Source: Nostoc sp. LPT (GTDB taxonomy: Bacteria; Cyanobacteriota; Cyanobacteriia; Cyanobacteriales; Nostocaceae). Taken from it: a DNA stretch of 64,000 nt. This document shows, one piece after another, positions 1-9,289 of the stretch. The stretch's first letter is position 1, and every line of letters starts with the position of its first letter. A program made the position numbers and the translations under genes. The stretch lies in NCBI RefSeq assembly GCF_017115165.1, contig NZ_JABXKF010000090.1:1-64000 (forward strand). Direction: 5' to 3'. Below the pieces are notes generated by a model. That model made no database searches. It was not told the origin of the DNA and saw only the letters and a program-made list of their open reading frames with translations.

Positions 1-954
1 ACAAGGTTAAGATTACAGGATTTCCACTCTTCTCTAGTAAGTTTTGCCACGCTAGATAATTACGGACATCTGCCCTATGAAAAACAGCAACAAATGCTAT
101 GGGAATTAGGACAAATTAAAATTGGGGTAGGAACTTTAGTAGCAACTAATGAACGAATACAACAAGCAATTGAACCGAGCGTTACTGAGTTGAGTAATTG
201 GCTAAAACAGAAACAACCTAACATTCATGTAGATGAAACACCTTGGTCGGTTAAAGGAATCAAAGAATGGTTATGGGTAGTTGCCAATTCTGATTTCTGC
301 CTGTTTACTGCGGCTGATACTCGCTCTAGAACTGAATTAGAAGCAATTTTAGGGACTAAATATACAGGTGTACTCAGCAGTGACGATTTTAGTGTTTACA
401 ATGGCTATCAAGCTGTTGCTCAACAGAAATGTTTGGCTCATCTACGTCGTCACTTCAAAAAATTAATTCAACTTCCAGGTCTTCACAACCAAGCTATTGG
501 TGAAGTATTTGTTGATTTAATTGATGAAGCTTTTAGAAATTACGCCCAATGGTTTGAGACTCTTGACTGCGCCAGTTACAACCATTGGGTCAATCAATTC
601 AAGTCCAAGTTGCAATCCTCTGTCGAGCAATGGATTAACAAGGCTTGCGCTATGGCTGGAAACCTTTTACGTTCTTTGCGCGATAAAGCAAGCCAATGGT
701 GGTATTTCCTTGATCATCCGGAAGTTCCTCCTGATAATAATCAGGCCGAACGATCGCTGCGTTTGGCTGTGACAAAACGTAAGGTAAGTGGTGGTTCTGG
801 TTCGATGGAGCGGTTTTGTCATACTGCCAATTTGTTGACGGTGGTTCAAACCTGTCGTCGTCAAGGTAGGAAGGCAATTGATTTTTTTGCACAAGCTCTA
901 ATTGCTGACTCTAATAATTATCAGTCTCGTCCTTCTTTGCTTCTGCAATTTTAG
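1..954 (+). CDS. IS66-family transposase (TnpC), 5'-truncated by window edge
   Basis: Frame is open to base 1 (…NYGHLPYEKQQQMLWELGQIKIGVGTL…). IS66-like motifs HVDETPW, SSDDFSVYNGY, PPDNNQAERSLRLAVTKRKVSGGS. Confidence 0.9.
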   Translation, partial: TRLRLQDFHSSLVSFATLDNYGHLPYEKQQQMLWELGQIKIGVGTLVATNERIQQAIEPSVTELSNWLKQKQPNIHVDETPWSVKGIKEWLWVVANSDFCLFTAADTRSRTELEAILGTKYTGVLSSDDFSVYNGYQAVAQQKCLAHLRRHFKKLIQLPGLHNQAIGEVFVDLIDEAFRNYAQWFETLDCASYNHWVNQFKSKLQSSVEQWINKACAMAGNLLRSLRDKASQWWYFLDHPEVPPDNNQAERSLRLAVTKRKVSGGSGSMERFCHTANLLTVVQTCRRQGRKAIDFFAQALIADSNNYQSRPSLLLQF

Positions 955-964
955 ACCTGAATCC

Positions 965-2023
965 TTACCATGGAACAACGCCATTGTTAACTATTTTAAC
1001 TCCTTCAATAATGCTGAAATCCCATTCTGTTGGGCAAACTTTGCTGAGTTTAAACCCTGAAGATTCAAACAAGTCTTTGTATTGGGCTTCAGTTCGCTCC
1101 CTTCCACCAGAGCACATGGCTAACATATTAACATCTCCAAACTTGGTCCAAGAAAACTCATTTCCAGGAGATATTATGCACTCTATGACTAGCAATCGCC
1201 CTTGTTCTTTCATGGCTTGATAACAGCACTTAAGAATGGCGATCGCCTGCTCATCATCCCAATTATGAATAACATGCTTAAGTAAATAAGCATCTCCACC
1301 TGACGGAATAGCCTCAAAAAAGCTGCCCCCTATCAGTTGACAGCGATCGCTAACAGATGCTGTTTCGGGTGAATTTTTGGTCTCATCAATCACTTCTGGG
1401 AGATCGAATAACACCCCGGTCATGGTGGGGTTAGCTTCGAGAATAGCAGCAAGAAAGCTACCTGTGCCACCACCAACGTCAACCAGCTTTGTAATTGACG
1501 AAAAATCATAAGCCGACAATTGTGGAATATGTGCCTCTTTAGCGATCGAAGCGACACCCTGATGGAAGATTTCTGCTGCAACAGGATTTTGCTTGTTGTA
1601 CTGAAACAAATCCATACCATACAAATCTTCAAAGGCACTTTCCCCTGTCTGCACACTATGCATCAAATTTCCCCAGGATTTGTAGTAATGCTCCTCGCCC
1701 CGCATGATTGCCTCATTATGTATAGAGTTAGGCACATTGCTCTGCAAACAATCTGCTAGTGGAGTAAGCTCAAAACATCGCGGTTGTCTCTCAGCAAAAA
1801 TTCCGAGAGCAGCAAGAGCTCGTAACACTCGATAAAGAGAATCACTGTGGGTGTTTGTTGCAGCAGCTAAAGCATCGCAGTGTTGGGAACCATCTTTGAG
1901 CAAATCAGCAATGCCAAGTTTAGCAACAACATAGATACATCGTGAAACCCAGTAGGCGTATACCCATTGTTCCACAGTCAAGGGAGATTGAAACGTGCTA
2001 GGCTTGTAGTCTAATAAAACCAT
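965..2023 (-). CDS. SAM-dependent O-methyltransferase (Methyltransf_2 / acetylserotonin-OMT-like, with N-terminal dimerisation region)
   Basis: LVDVGGGTGSFLAAIL SAM motif; LKHVIHNWDDEQAIAILKCC; N-terminal winged-helix-like region. Confidence 0.9.
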   Translation of the reverse strand: MVLLDYKPSTFQSPLTVEQWVYAYWVSRCIYVVAKLGIADLLKDGSQHCDALAAATNTHSDSLYRVLRALAALGIFAERQPRCFELTPLADCLQSNVPNSIHNEAIMRGEEHYYKSWGNLMHSVQTGESAFEDLYGMDLFQYNKQNPVAAEIFHQGVASIAKEAHIPQLSAYDFSSITKLVDVGGGTGSFLAAILEANPTMTGVLFDLPEVIDETKNSPETASVSDRCQLIGGSFFEAIPSGGDAYLLKHVIHNWDDEQAIAILKCCYQAMKEQGRLLVIECIISPGNEFSWTKFGDVNMLAMCSGGRERTEAQYKDLFESSGFKLSKVCPTEWDFSIIEGVKIVNNGVVPW

Positions 2024-2125
2024 GATTTTTCTTTAAATTTATTGAGTGTTGCTATTCTCAAAGCATTGCAATTGAATTTACCTTGGCTTCAAGTATTCAG
2101 TTGGGTACAATACAAAGAGATAGCT

Positions 2126-3022
2126 TCAATTCTGATTTTTTAACTTCCAACCTTTTAATATTCTTGCATCAAAACTACGATCGGGAATCAATTTTTTTAG
2201 CATTAAATTAAGTACTAGAAATATCTGTCCTTTAGACAAGAAATAACGTGTTTTGGGTTTACTAGCTTCCAGAGCCTCTAGAATTGCACTTGCAACTTGT
2301 TCAGGTGGCATTCCTGTGCGATTTGATGTAATCAAACCCTCGACAAAAAATTTGTAGGCATCACCATACATAGCTTTAGCTTCAGGTGACATATTGGCAA
2401 AATTTTTCTGAAAGCTTTCTTCCACTTTATCAGGGGCAGCTGAAGCAATCGAGCCTGGTTCAACCAAAATAACTTCAATTCCCCAAGGTTCTAACTCCAT
2501 TCTGAGAGCGTCTGTAAATGCTCCCAATGCAAACTTGGAAGCACACAAGGCAGAGATAAATGGTAGAGAAATCTGACTGCCGACTGAGCCAATGTTGACT
2601 ATCCGACCTTTGGCTTTTCGGATTAATGGTAAAAATGCCTGTGTAACTGCTATTTGCCCGAAAACATTAACTTCAAATTGCCATCTCAGGTCGTCAATTG
2701 AAACATACTCAATAGGCCCGTCCACCAATAAACCCGCATTGTTCACTAATCCAACCAATCCTCGATTGCCAACAGATTTTGAAACAATGTCGGCGGCAAA
2801 TTTAATTTCTTCTGCTTTAGTAACATCCATCAAGATAGGTGTCAAACTTCCAGATTTATACTCCTGTCTCAGTGATTCAGCATCCTTCTCCTGACGAACT
2901 GTAGCAAAGACCTGATATCCTTGTTTCTCAAGTAGGCTCGCTGCTGCTCGACCTACTCCTGTCGATGTTCCTGTAATCAAAACAGCACCTTTTTCTCCCT
3001 GAACCATTTTTGTGACCCTCAT
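2126..3022 (-). CDS. Short-chain dehydrogenase/reductase (SDR)-family protein
   Basis: Rossmann TGTSTGVG, NNAG, ASKFAL. The catalytic Tyr position of YxASK reads Leu (LCASK). Confidence 0.88.
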   Translation of the reverse strand: MRVTKMVQGEKGAVLITGTSTGVGRAAASLLEKQGYQVFATVRQEKDAESLRQEYKSGSLTPILMDVTKAEEIKFAADIVSKSVGNRGLVGLVNNAGLLVDGPIEYVSIDDLRWQFEVNVFGQIAVTQAFLPLIRKAKGRIVNIGSVGSQISLPFISALCASKFALGAFTDALRMELEPWGIEVILVEPGSIASAAPDKVEESFQKNFANMSPEAKAMYGDAYKFFVEGLITSNRTGMPPEQVASAILEALEASKPKTRYFLSKGQIFLVLNLMLKKLIPDRSFDARILKGWKLKNQN

Positions 3023-3081
3023 AATTGGTAGGACATTTATTTATTTGCAAGATAAAAATTCAAAAAAATCATTATATTTTT

Positions 3082-4500
3082 TCATATAATTGTATTTATG
3101 GTATTTTTTATTTGCATTTTAGTAAAGTAATTAAACTCTTTTGCTGTTAATTTAAGTGCAATTAATATAATTAGAGTGTCTGTCAATATTATTCCATAAT
3201 ATATACCACTTAAACCCATTAAAATTGAGAATATTGTTACACTTGGAATAAATAAAATTAAACTTCTTAAAATAACTATTACAGCAACTATTTTCCCTTT
3301 ACCTATAGATTGAAAGAGAACTACACCATAGGAAATGAATGGCATTAATGGTATCAATAAATTAAAAATACGAAAGTGAAGTAAATCATCATTAGTAAAA
3401 GTAAGGTTTGGCAACAGCAAGCCTAGAAACGTTTGTGGAAATAATTGTAGAGGCAGCCAAAATAATGTTAACAAAGCAATGACACCAATTATAAAAGTTA
3501 AATAAGCTTTTTTAAGCCTATCGTAATTTATGGCTCCATAATTTATGCCTATCACAGGTTGTAAGGCTTGCGTAAAACCATTTAAGGGAATGAATGCTAA
3601 TAAAGTTAATGTCTGTGTAGCTCCGAACAAGGCTATATCATTCTGTGTTCCATAATGAGAGATGGATTGAAAAACTACAAAACTTTGAATTAAGCTCATA
3701 AATGGAGTCAGTAGTTCTGAGATTCCTACTGATAAAATATCGGGTAGTAAATCTCTTGCTAGAACCAATTTTATCGGATGAACTGGGATAGAACTTTTCC
3801 CAGAAATAAAATAGGTTAATATGAGAACACAGTAAACAAACATTGCAATAACTGTAGCGAGGGCTAATCCCCGAATTCCCCAGTGAAATATACTAATAAA
3901 TATGCTATTTAAGATAATATTAATGATAAGAAAAATAGCAGCAAATATCATACATAGTTTTAGTTTACCTTCAGATTTGATCAGATGGTTAGCAGAAACC
4001 CCTATGATACAAAACACTGAACCAAGCATATAAGTCTTAAAAAATTCTGCTCCATCTGAGGCAACTTCACCACTTCCTCCCATGAATACAACTAATTTTT
4101 CACCAAAACTGTAGCCAATGATTGTCAGCGCAAAGGAGATAACAACACCCATTACTATTAAGTTGCCAAATATTTTGGACTGAGTTTTGATATCTCCAGA
4201 ACCAATAGCTCGACTGAGAACAGAAGCAGAACCTACTCCAACTAAATAAGCAGAACCAGCCATAAGAGAAGTTAGTGGTAAAGCAAGAGATATACCAGCG
4301 ACAGCAGTTTCACCAATCAGTCGTCCTGCAAATAAAGCATCAACAAAAGTGCTTGAGCTTAGTAGCACCGTTCCTAAAATACCAGGAGTTGATAACTTGA
4401 ACATCAGTTTAATGAGATTGCCTTGGAGGATCTCATTTGTCACTTGAGATTGTTTTTGGGAAGTCATTTTTAGGTTCTTAGCTTGATGCTGTTGACTCAA
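3082..4500 (-). CDS. MATE-family multidrug/oligosaccharide-type efflux transporter (start may be the internal Met at about 4467)
   Basis: About 12 hydrophobic segments; N-terminal LSTPGILGTVLLSSSTFVDALFAGRLIGETAVAGISLALP typical of MATE. Confidence 0.9.
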   Translation of the reverse strand: MSQQHQAKNLKMTSQKQSQVTNEILQGNLIKLMFKLSTPGILGTVLLSSSTFVDALFAGRLIGETAVAGISLALPLTSLMAGSAYLVGVGSASVLSRAIGSGDIKTQSKIFGNLIVMGVVISFALTIIGYSFGEKLVVFMGGSGEVASDGAEFFKTYMLGSVFCIIGVSANHLIKSEGKLKLCMIFAAIFLIINIILNSIFISIFHWGIRGLALATVIAMFVYCVLILTYFISGKSSIPVHPIKLVLARDLLPDILSVGISELLTPFMSLIQSFVVFQSISHYGTQNDIALFGATQTLTLLAFIPLNGFTQALQPVIGINYGAINYDRLKKAYLTFIIGVIALLTLFWLPLQLFPQTFLGLLLPNLTFTNDDLLHFRIFNLLIPLMPFISYGVVLFQSIGKGKIVAVIVILRSLILFIPSVTIFSILMGLSGIYYGIILTDTLIILIALKLTAKEFNYFTKMQIKNTINTII

Positions 4501-5524
4501 CTTTGACCAAACGGCTAACGCAATACTGCTTCACCGCTTTCAACTCCATTTCTTTTCCAGAGTTAAGTGTGCTGATGACCTCACCACTGGCTTCAACTCT
4601 GGCTTCATAGGCACCAGATACGCTGCCATCTGGGACAGCAAAATCAATACGAACTTCTGCCCAATCGACCTCTTGTCCTTGAGCAACTTCTTCAATAGCA
4701 AGTACTTTGCCAGTTTTCAAGTAGTCAAGCCAAGTCCAACCCAATTGTGTCCAGATTTCGCGCTCGGCAATTTGCTCAAACTTGGTTAAACCCGTCCATC
4801 CTCGGTAGAATTTATGCAAGTCTGCAACTAAACCATTTCTATTTACCAGTAAATCAAGGGTTTCAGGTTCTAAATGTCCCCACAAGCATCCTTGGGGTAA
4901 ATCAACTAAGGTGGGGGCGAATTGATGACCGCCAAAGTGAGTTGTTTGCCATACTCTTAAATTTCCGTTGGCAGCAGGAGCATATTCCTTTCGTAATCGG
5001 CGATATAGGGGAGTCCCAAATCTGCCACAAGCAAGATCAACTTGAGCATGTGTGCAAACCATCAGTTCGCGAATGTGACTGGTTTGTTGCTGATACTGCT
5101 GAAATTCTGATACATTGTTGGGCTGTTGTATCAACTGTTTCAATATTGCCGTTACTAAAGTAATTGCTTGTTCCTCTGGGAGAACAAACTCTTGTTTCTC
5201 AAACTGAGAAAAGAGTTTGGCAGGACGATAGTAGTACAGCACGCGGGTAAAGCCTGGGCGAGAGTACTCGCGATCGGGAGCAATTAGCATTGGTCTGATG
5301 TTAATTCTATGCTTGACGATGACCTCTTCAAAAAAATCTATTAATGCCTTGATTGTTAGATTTTTATCAAAAATATCTTCCGGCCAAGGTTGGGGAATTT
5401 CCATAATCAACCAGTGGTCACAAGTACCTGCTGTACCAATGGGGTCTTCTCCGTTAGCTTTGGAAACCTGTGAACAAAAACGACAATCTTTGATGGGTAG
5501 TTGATCGGTCTGTTGAGTTTGCAA
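4478..5524 (-). CDS. Sucrase/ferredoxin-like (Suc_Fer) family protein, thioredoxin-like [2Fe-2S]
   Basis: CRFCSQVSKANGEDPIGTAGTCDHWLIMEIPQPW; VCTHAQVDLACGRFGTPLYRRL; HFGGHQFAPTLVDLPQGCLWGHL. Confidence 0.85.
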   Translation of the reverse strand: MQTQQTDQLPIKDCRFCSQVSKANGEDPIGTAGTCDHWLIMEIPQPWPEDIFDKNLTIKALIDFFEEVIVKHRINIRPMLIAPDREYSRPGFTRVLYYYRPAKLFSQFEKQEFVLPEEQAITLVTAILKQLIQQPNNVSEFQQYQQQTSHIRELMVCTHAQVDLACGRFGTPLYRRLRKEYAPAANGNLRVWQTTHFGGHQFAPTLVDLPQGCLWGHLEPETLDLLVNRNGLVADLHKFYRGWTGLTKFEQIAEREIWTQLGWTWLDYLKTGKVLAIEEVAQGQEVDWAEVRIDFAVPDGSVSGAYEARVEASGEVISTLNSGKEMELKAVKQYCVSRLVKVESTASS

Positions 5525-5686
5525 TTTAATCGCTCCTGAAAAAAGATTGGGGCATGTTTCTTAAATCCAAGCCCTGATAATTAATCATTCATAATTCCCA
5601 AAAAATTATGCGTTCAATCAAACTAAATCTATTTCTTAATCAAGTCCTAATTTCTTTTGCAAACGACTATAAGAAAGAAGGATGAA

Positions 5687-6416
5687 TTAGTCTAAAATCT
5701 TAGCTATGGTAGTGAATACCTGCCGTCGATTATCTTTGAATTCGCGGCGACCGTGCATAAATCTCGAATTATCGATCATAGCTAGATCGCCTGCTTGCCA
5801 CGATATTTCTTGGGTAAATTTGTCGTAAAGTTTCTCAAGTTCATCGGCAACTTCCTCATGAAGCTTTGAACCATCTTCAAAAATTTCCATCCAAAACTTG
5901 CTTACAATCATCAATGGTTTCACCACCGTCAATCCATTGATTTAACATATCTAATGGCAAATGTTCAAAAGTAAATTTTAGTTTTTTCTCAACAAATAAC
6001 TGTTTCAGATGTTGGCTCATTTCCTTCCATAGTTGCACACCGTCCCAAAATAGAGTTTCGCCTCCTTCTTGTGCAGGCGTTTTACAGCAAAACCAAATAA
6101 CATCAGGTTGATGAGGACTAGAACCATGCTCGGTATGAGCAGGACTAGCACCCATTCCGTTATCTACTGAATTAACAAAATCAACCGAGTCAATACTTGT
6201 TTTCGTAGGATCTTTAAGGTAGCTATAACTGAATTTTTCAGAAAATTCTTTCATCAGCATGGGAGTTACCCCAAAACCTCGAAAAAGAACAACTCCAGAT
6301 GACTTGAATAGCTCAAGAATTTCCGCTTTAGAAAGACGTAAAATATCTTCACAATCGTTAGTACTGTATACTATTTTTCCTGTTCCTGTTCCTAATGACT
6401 CGATTTTACTAATCAT
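5687..6416 (-). pseudogene. TauD/TfdA-family Fe(II)/2OG dioxygenase split by a frameshift
   Basis: ORF 5877-6416 has HTEHGSSPHQPDVIWFCC and QEGGETLFWDG. ORF 5687-5932 continues the fold in another frame (WQAGDLAMIDNSRFMHGRREF). The switch lies near a 4-A run at 5893-5896. Confidence 0.8.
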
Positions 6417-6478
6417 GGGTTTTATTTAGTATTTTTTGAGATTAACATTGTAATTTCTTACCGCAAGACAAACGCATC

Positions 6479-7861
6479 TTACGCTGAATTAGCAACGAAC
6501 TGCTGTGGCTTTGTTGAGCGTGGACGTTCACCAAGCAGAATCATTTTTAAGCCACTAGCAGGGGGATAGTTAACACCTATAGCCTTGGGTTTTTCTACTC
6601 TTTTTTCATGGGCTAGTGCTAGTTGATAACGACAGAGAATTGTTGCTAAGACTAGCTTCATTTCAAAAAGTGCTAACACCTCACCCGGACAGCGGCGAGC
6701 ACCACCCCCAAATGGGAGAAATTCATAGGGAGAGTATTGTCTCTCCAGAAACCGTTCTGGTTTGAATTCCTTCGGTTGTGGGTATAAGTCCTCACGCTGA
6801 TGTGTCAGATAGATACAGCCTCTGGTGACTGTATCTGGACTCAATTCATAGCCCATCACCTCAATTGGTGCTTCTACCAGCCGTGGAAATGTGACTACCT
6901 GAGTCGGGTAAATTCGTAGTGCTTCATGACAGACAGCACTGAGGTAGGGTAGCGCAGCAATAGCCATAGGATCTGCGGATTGACCAAGAGTATCAAGTTC
7001 TGCTAGCAATCGATCGCGAACATCTTTTGAACGGTGAATCCAGTACAATGACCAAGTTATGGCAGTGGCTGACGCATCCTGACCACCCAGTAATAATGAT
7101 GGAAACAAATCCCGTATATCCTCATCGGTCATTGGTTGACCCGTTTCATCACGGGCAAAGAGTAGTTCTGAGAGGACATCGGTGCGAGTAGGATCTACTT
7201 GCGATCGCCTTTGTGCAATTTCAGCATAGAGTAGTTTATCAAACTGTTGTTGCAGATCAAGCCAATATCCCCAAGGAGTCCAACGACCTAAATCTTTTTG
7301 CAGAAAGGGATAGGACAGAGATAACCCCAGCCAGCGAGACCGGGAAAAACTTAATAAATTGGAAAGTAGTTGCCGAAATTGTTCATAACGCTCTCCCTCA
7401 GATAAACCAAACAAAGCTTGCAGTATTACCTCTAGGGTAATTTTTTGCACAGTCGGGTAGGCAACAAAAGCTTGGCCTCGCGCCAGATCATTGATGATTT
7501 TTTCTGTCACTTGACAGATACGCTGCCCGTATAGCTGTACCCGAGTCCCATGCATGGGAGGCATCAACAACTGACGGCGATGCTTATGGCGCAAGCCATC
7601 AAGCATAAGTAACCCATTGTTTCCCACTAGAGCCGCACCGCCTTGGTTCAACTTCCCAGAAGCTTTAATCTCTTTGGCACTGGTAAAAATCTGTTTTATC
7701 CCCTGTGGGTTACTGACGATAACTAAAGGTGTAGAACCAGCCATAATAGTGAAAATATCACCATAGCGATCGCTCATAGCATCCATGAAGCCAAGGGGAT
7801 CGGTCTTAAATTGACGATTCAGCAACCGGGGAGAAGTTTTTGGTCCATCTGGTAGTTTCAT
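6479..7861 (-). CDS. Cytochrome P450 (CYP110-like)
   Basis: Heme loop FLPFGGGARRCPGEVLALFEMKLVLATIL; EALRIYPTQ (ExxR). Confidence 0.93.
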   Translation of the reverse strand: MKLPDGPKTSPRLLNRQFKTDPLGFMDAMSDRYGDIFTIMAGSTPLVIVSNPQGIKQIFTSAKEIKASGKLNQGGAALVGNNGLLMLDGLRHKHRRQLLMPPMHGTRVQLYGQRICQVTEKIINDLARGQAFVAYPTVQKITLEVILQALFGLSEGERYEQFRQLLSNLLSFSRSRWLGLSLSYPFLQKDLGRWTPWGYWLDLQQQFDKLLYAEIAQRRSQVDPTRTDVLSELLFARDETGQPMTDEDIRDLFPSLLLGGQDASATAITWSLYWIHRSKDVRDRLLAELDTLGQSADPMAIAALPYLSAVCHEALRIYPTQVVTFPRLVEAPIEVMGYELSPDTVTRGCIYLTHQREDLYPQPKEFKPERFLERQYSPYEFLPFGGGARRCPGEVLALFEMKLVLATILCRYQLALAHEKRVEKPKAIGVNYPPASGLKMILLGERPRSTKPQQFVANSA

Positions 7862-7894
7862 TAGTATTTTTAGGTAAATGTTAAAATATCGCTG

Positions 7895-9271
7895 TTAAAC
7901 TGAACCAACAACGAATGTCTGCGACTGTCCTTGATGTTGACGCCGATCGCACATAACCATCTTCACGCCACTAGCTGGGTAACAAATCAGACCTCCAAAT
8001 TTGGGACGTTCTGGACGCTTACTAACTAGCTCCAATTGATAACGTGAAAGAATAGTTGCTAATATAAGTTTCATTTCAAATAAGGCAAAAGTTCCGCCAA
8101 TACAGACACGAGAACCACCGCCAAAAGGTAAAAATTCGTAGGGGGAAAATTGTTTTTCTAAAAAGCGCTCTGGCTGAAATTCTTTTCGAGCAGGGTATAA
8201 ATCTTCACGTTGATGTGTCGAATAAATATTAGCAATAAGTACTGTACCGGGATTCAACTCGTAACCCATGACCTCAACAGTCGATTCTACCAACCTGGGA
8301 AATGCAAACAACTGAGTTGGGTAAATTCGCAAAGCTTCATTACAAACGGCACTTAGGTAGGGTAGTGCGACAATACTCATAGGGTCTGGATTTTCACCAA
8401 GGCTGTCGAGTTCTGATAAAAGGCGGGAGCGAACATTAGGTAAACGGTGAATCCAATATAAAGACCAAGCGATCGCAGTTCCTGAAGCATCACCAGCTGC
8501 AAATATAGGCGATAATAATAGGTCACGCACCTCTTCATTGCTTAACGGTTGACCTGTTTCATCTTTAGCAAATATCAGATCGGAAAGCATATCAGGGCGT
8601 GAAAAATTTGCTTGCGATCGTCGTTCTTCAACCTCAGTGTATAGCAATTGAAAAAGTTCTTGCCGCAGGTGAAGAAGGTATCCCTCTGGACTCCACTTAC
8701 CTAAATCCCGTTGTCCAAAAATACTCCTAAGAATCTTATCTATAGGAGATTTTCCATCTCTAAGCAAAGACACAAATAAATGTTTGATTTTGTCAGAACA
8801 TTCTCCTTTTTGCAAACCCATTACAACTTCTATACCCACTCGTAAGGTGATATCTTCAATTGTCGGGTATGCAACAAAAGGTTTTCCAATCACCTGCTTA
8901 CTCATAATCTTTTCTGTGAGTTCACAGATACGTTGCCCACAGGCTTGCATTCGCGCTCCGTGAAAAGATTGCATTAAGAGTTTGCGTCGATTTTTGTGAA
9001 CTAAGCCATCTAGTTGAAGAACTCCTTGATTTCCTGTCCCTAAGGCAAAATTTTGGTTTAATGCACCTTTAGCTGCAATTTCCTTGGTATTTGTGAAAAC
9101 CTCCTTTATTCCTAAGGGATTGCTAACATAAACAATTGGTGTAGAACCAGACATTAGAGTGACAATATCACCATAACGTTTGGAAATAGCATCCATGTAA
9201 CCAAAGGGGTCAGCCTCGAATTGCAGATTTAGCAACCAGAAAGGTGTTTTCGGTCCTGGGGGTACTTTCAT
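7895..9271 (-). CDS. Cytochrome P450 (CYP110-like), paralogue of the adjacent gene
   Basis: Heme loop FLPFGGGSRVCIGGTFALFEMKLILATIL; EALRIYPTQ; colinear similarity with 6479-7861. Confidence 0.93.
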   Translation of the reverse strand: MKVPPGPKTPFWLLNLQFEADPFGYMDAISKRYGDIVTLMSGSTPIVYVSNPLGIKEVFTNTKEIAAKGALNQNFALGTGNQGVLQLDGLVHKNRRKLLMQSFHGARMQACGQRICELTEKIMSKQVIGKPFVAYPTIEDITLRVGIEVVMGLQKGECSDKIKHLFVSLLRDGKSPIDKILRSIFGQRDLGKWSPEGYLLHLRQELFQLLYTEVEERRSQANFSRPDMLSDLIFAKDETGQPLSNEEVRDLLLSPIFAAGDASGTAIAWSLYWIHRLPNVRSRLLSELDSLGENPDPMSIVALPYLSAVCNEALRIYPTQLFAFPRLVESTVEVMGYELNPGTVLIANIYSTHQREDLYPARKEFQPERFLEKQFSPYEFLPFGGGSRVCIGGTFALFEMKLILATILSRYQLELVSKRPERPKFGGLICYPASGVKMVMCDRRQHQGQSQTFVVGSV

Positions 9272-9289
9272 GAATCTCTTTTACTCCCA

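Noticed and set aside
4747-5163. 138-aa + strand ORF and the many other 60-118 aa ORFs antisense to or inside the megasynthases
   Set aside because: They lie in alternate frames of strongly supported coding sequence, have low-complexity or implausible composition and no recognisable motifs.
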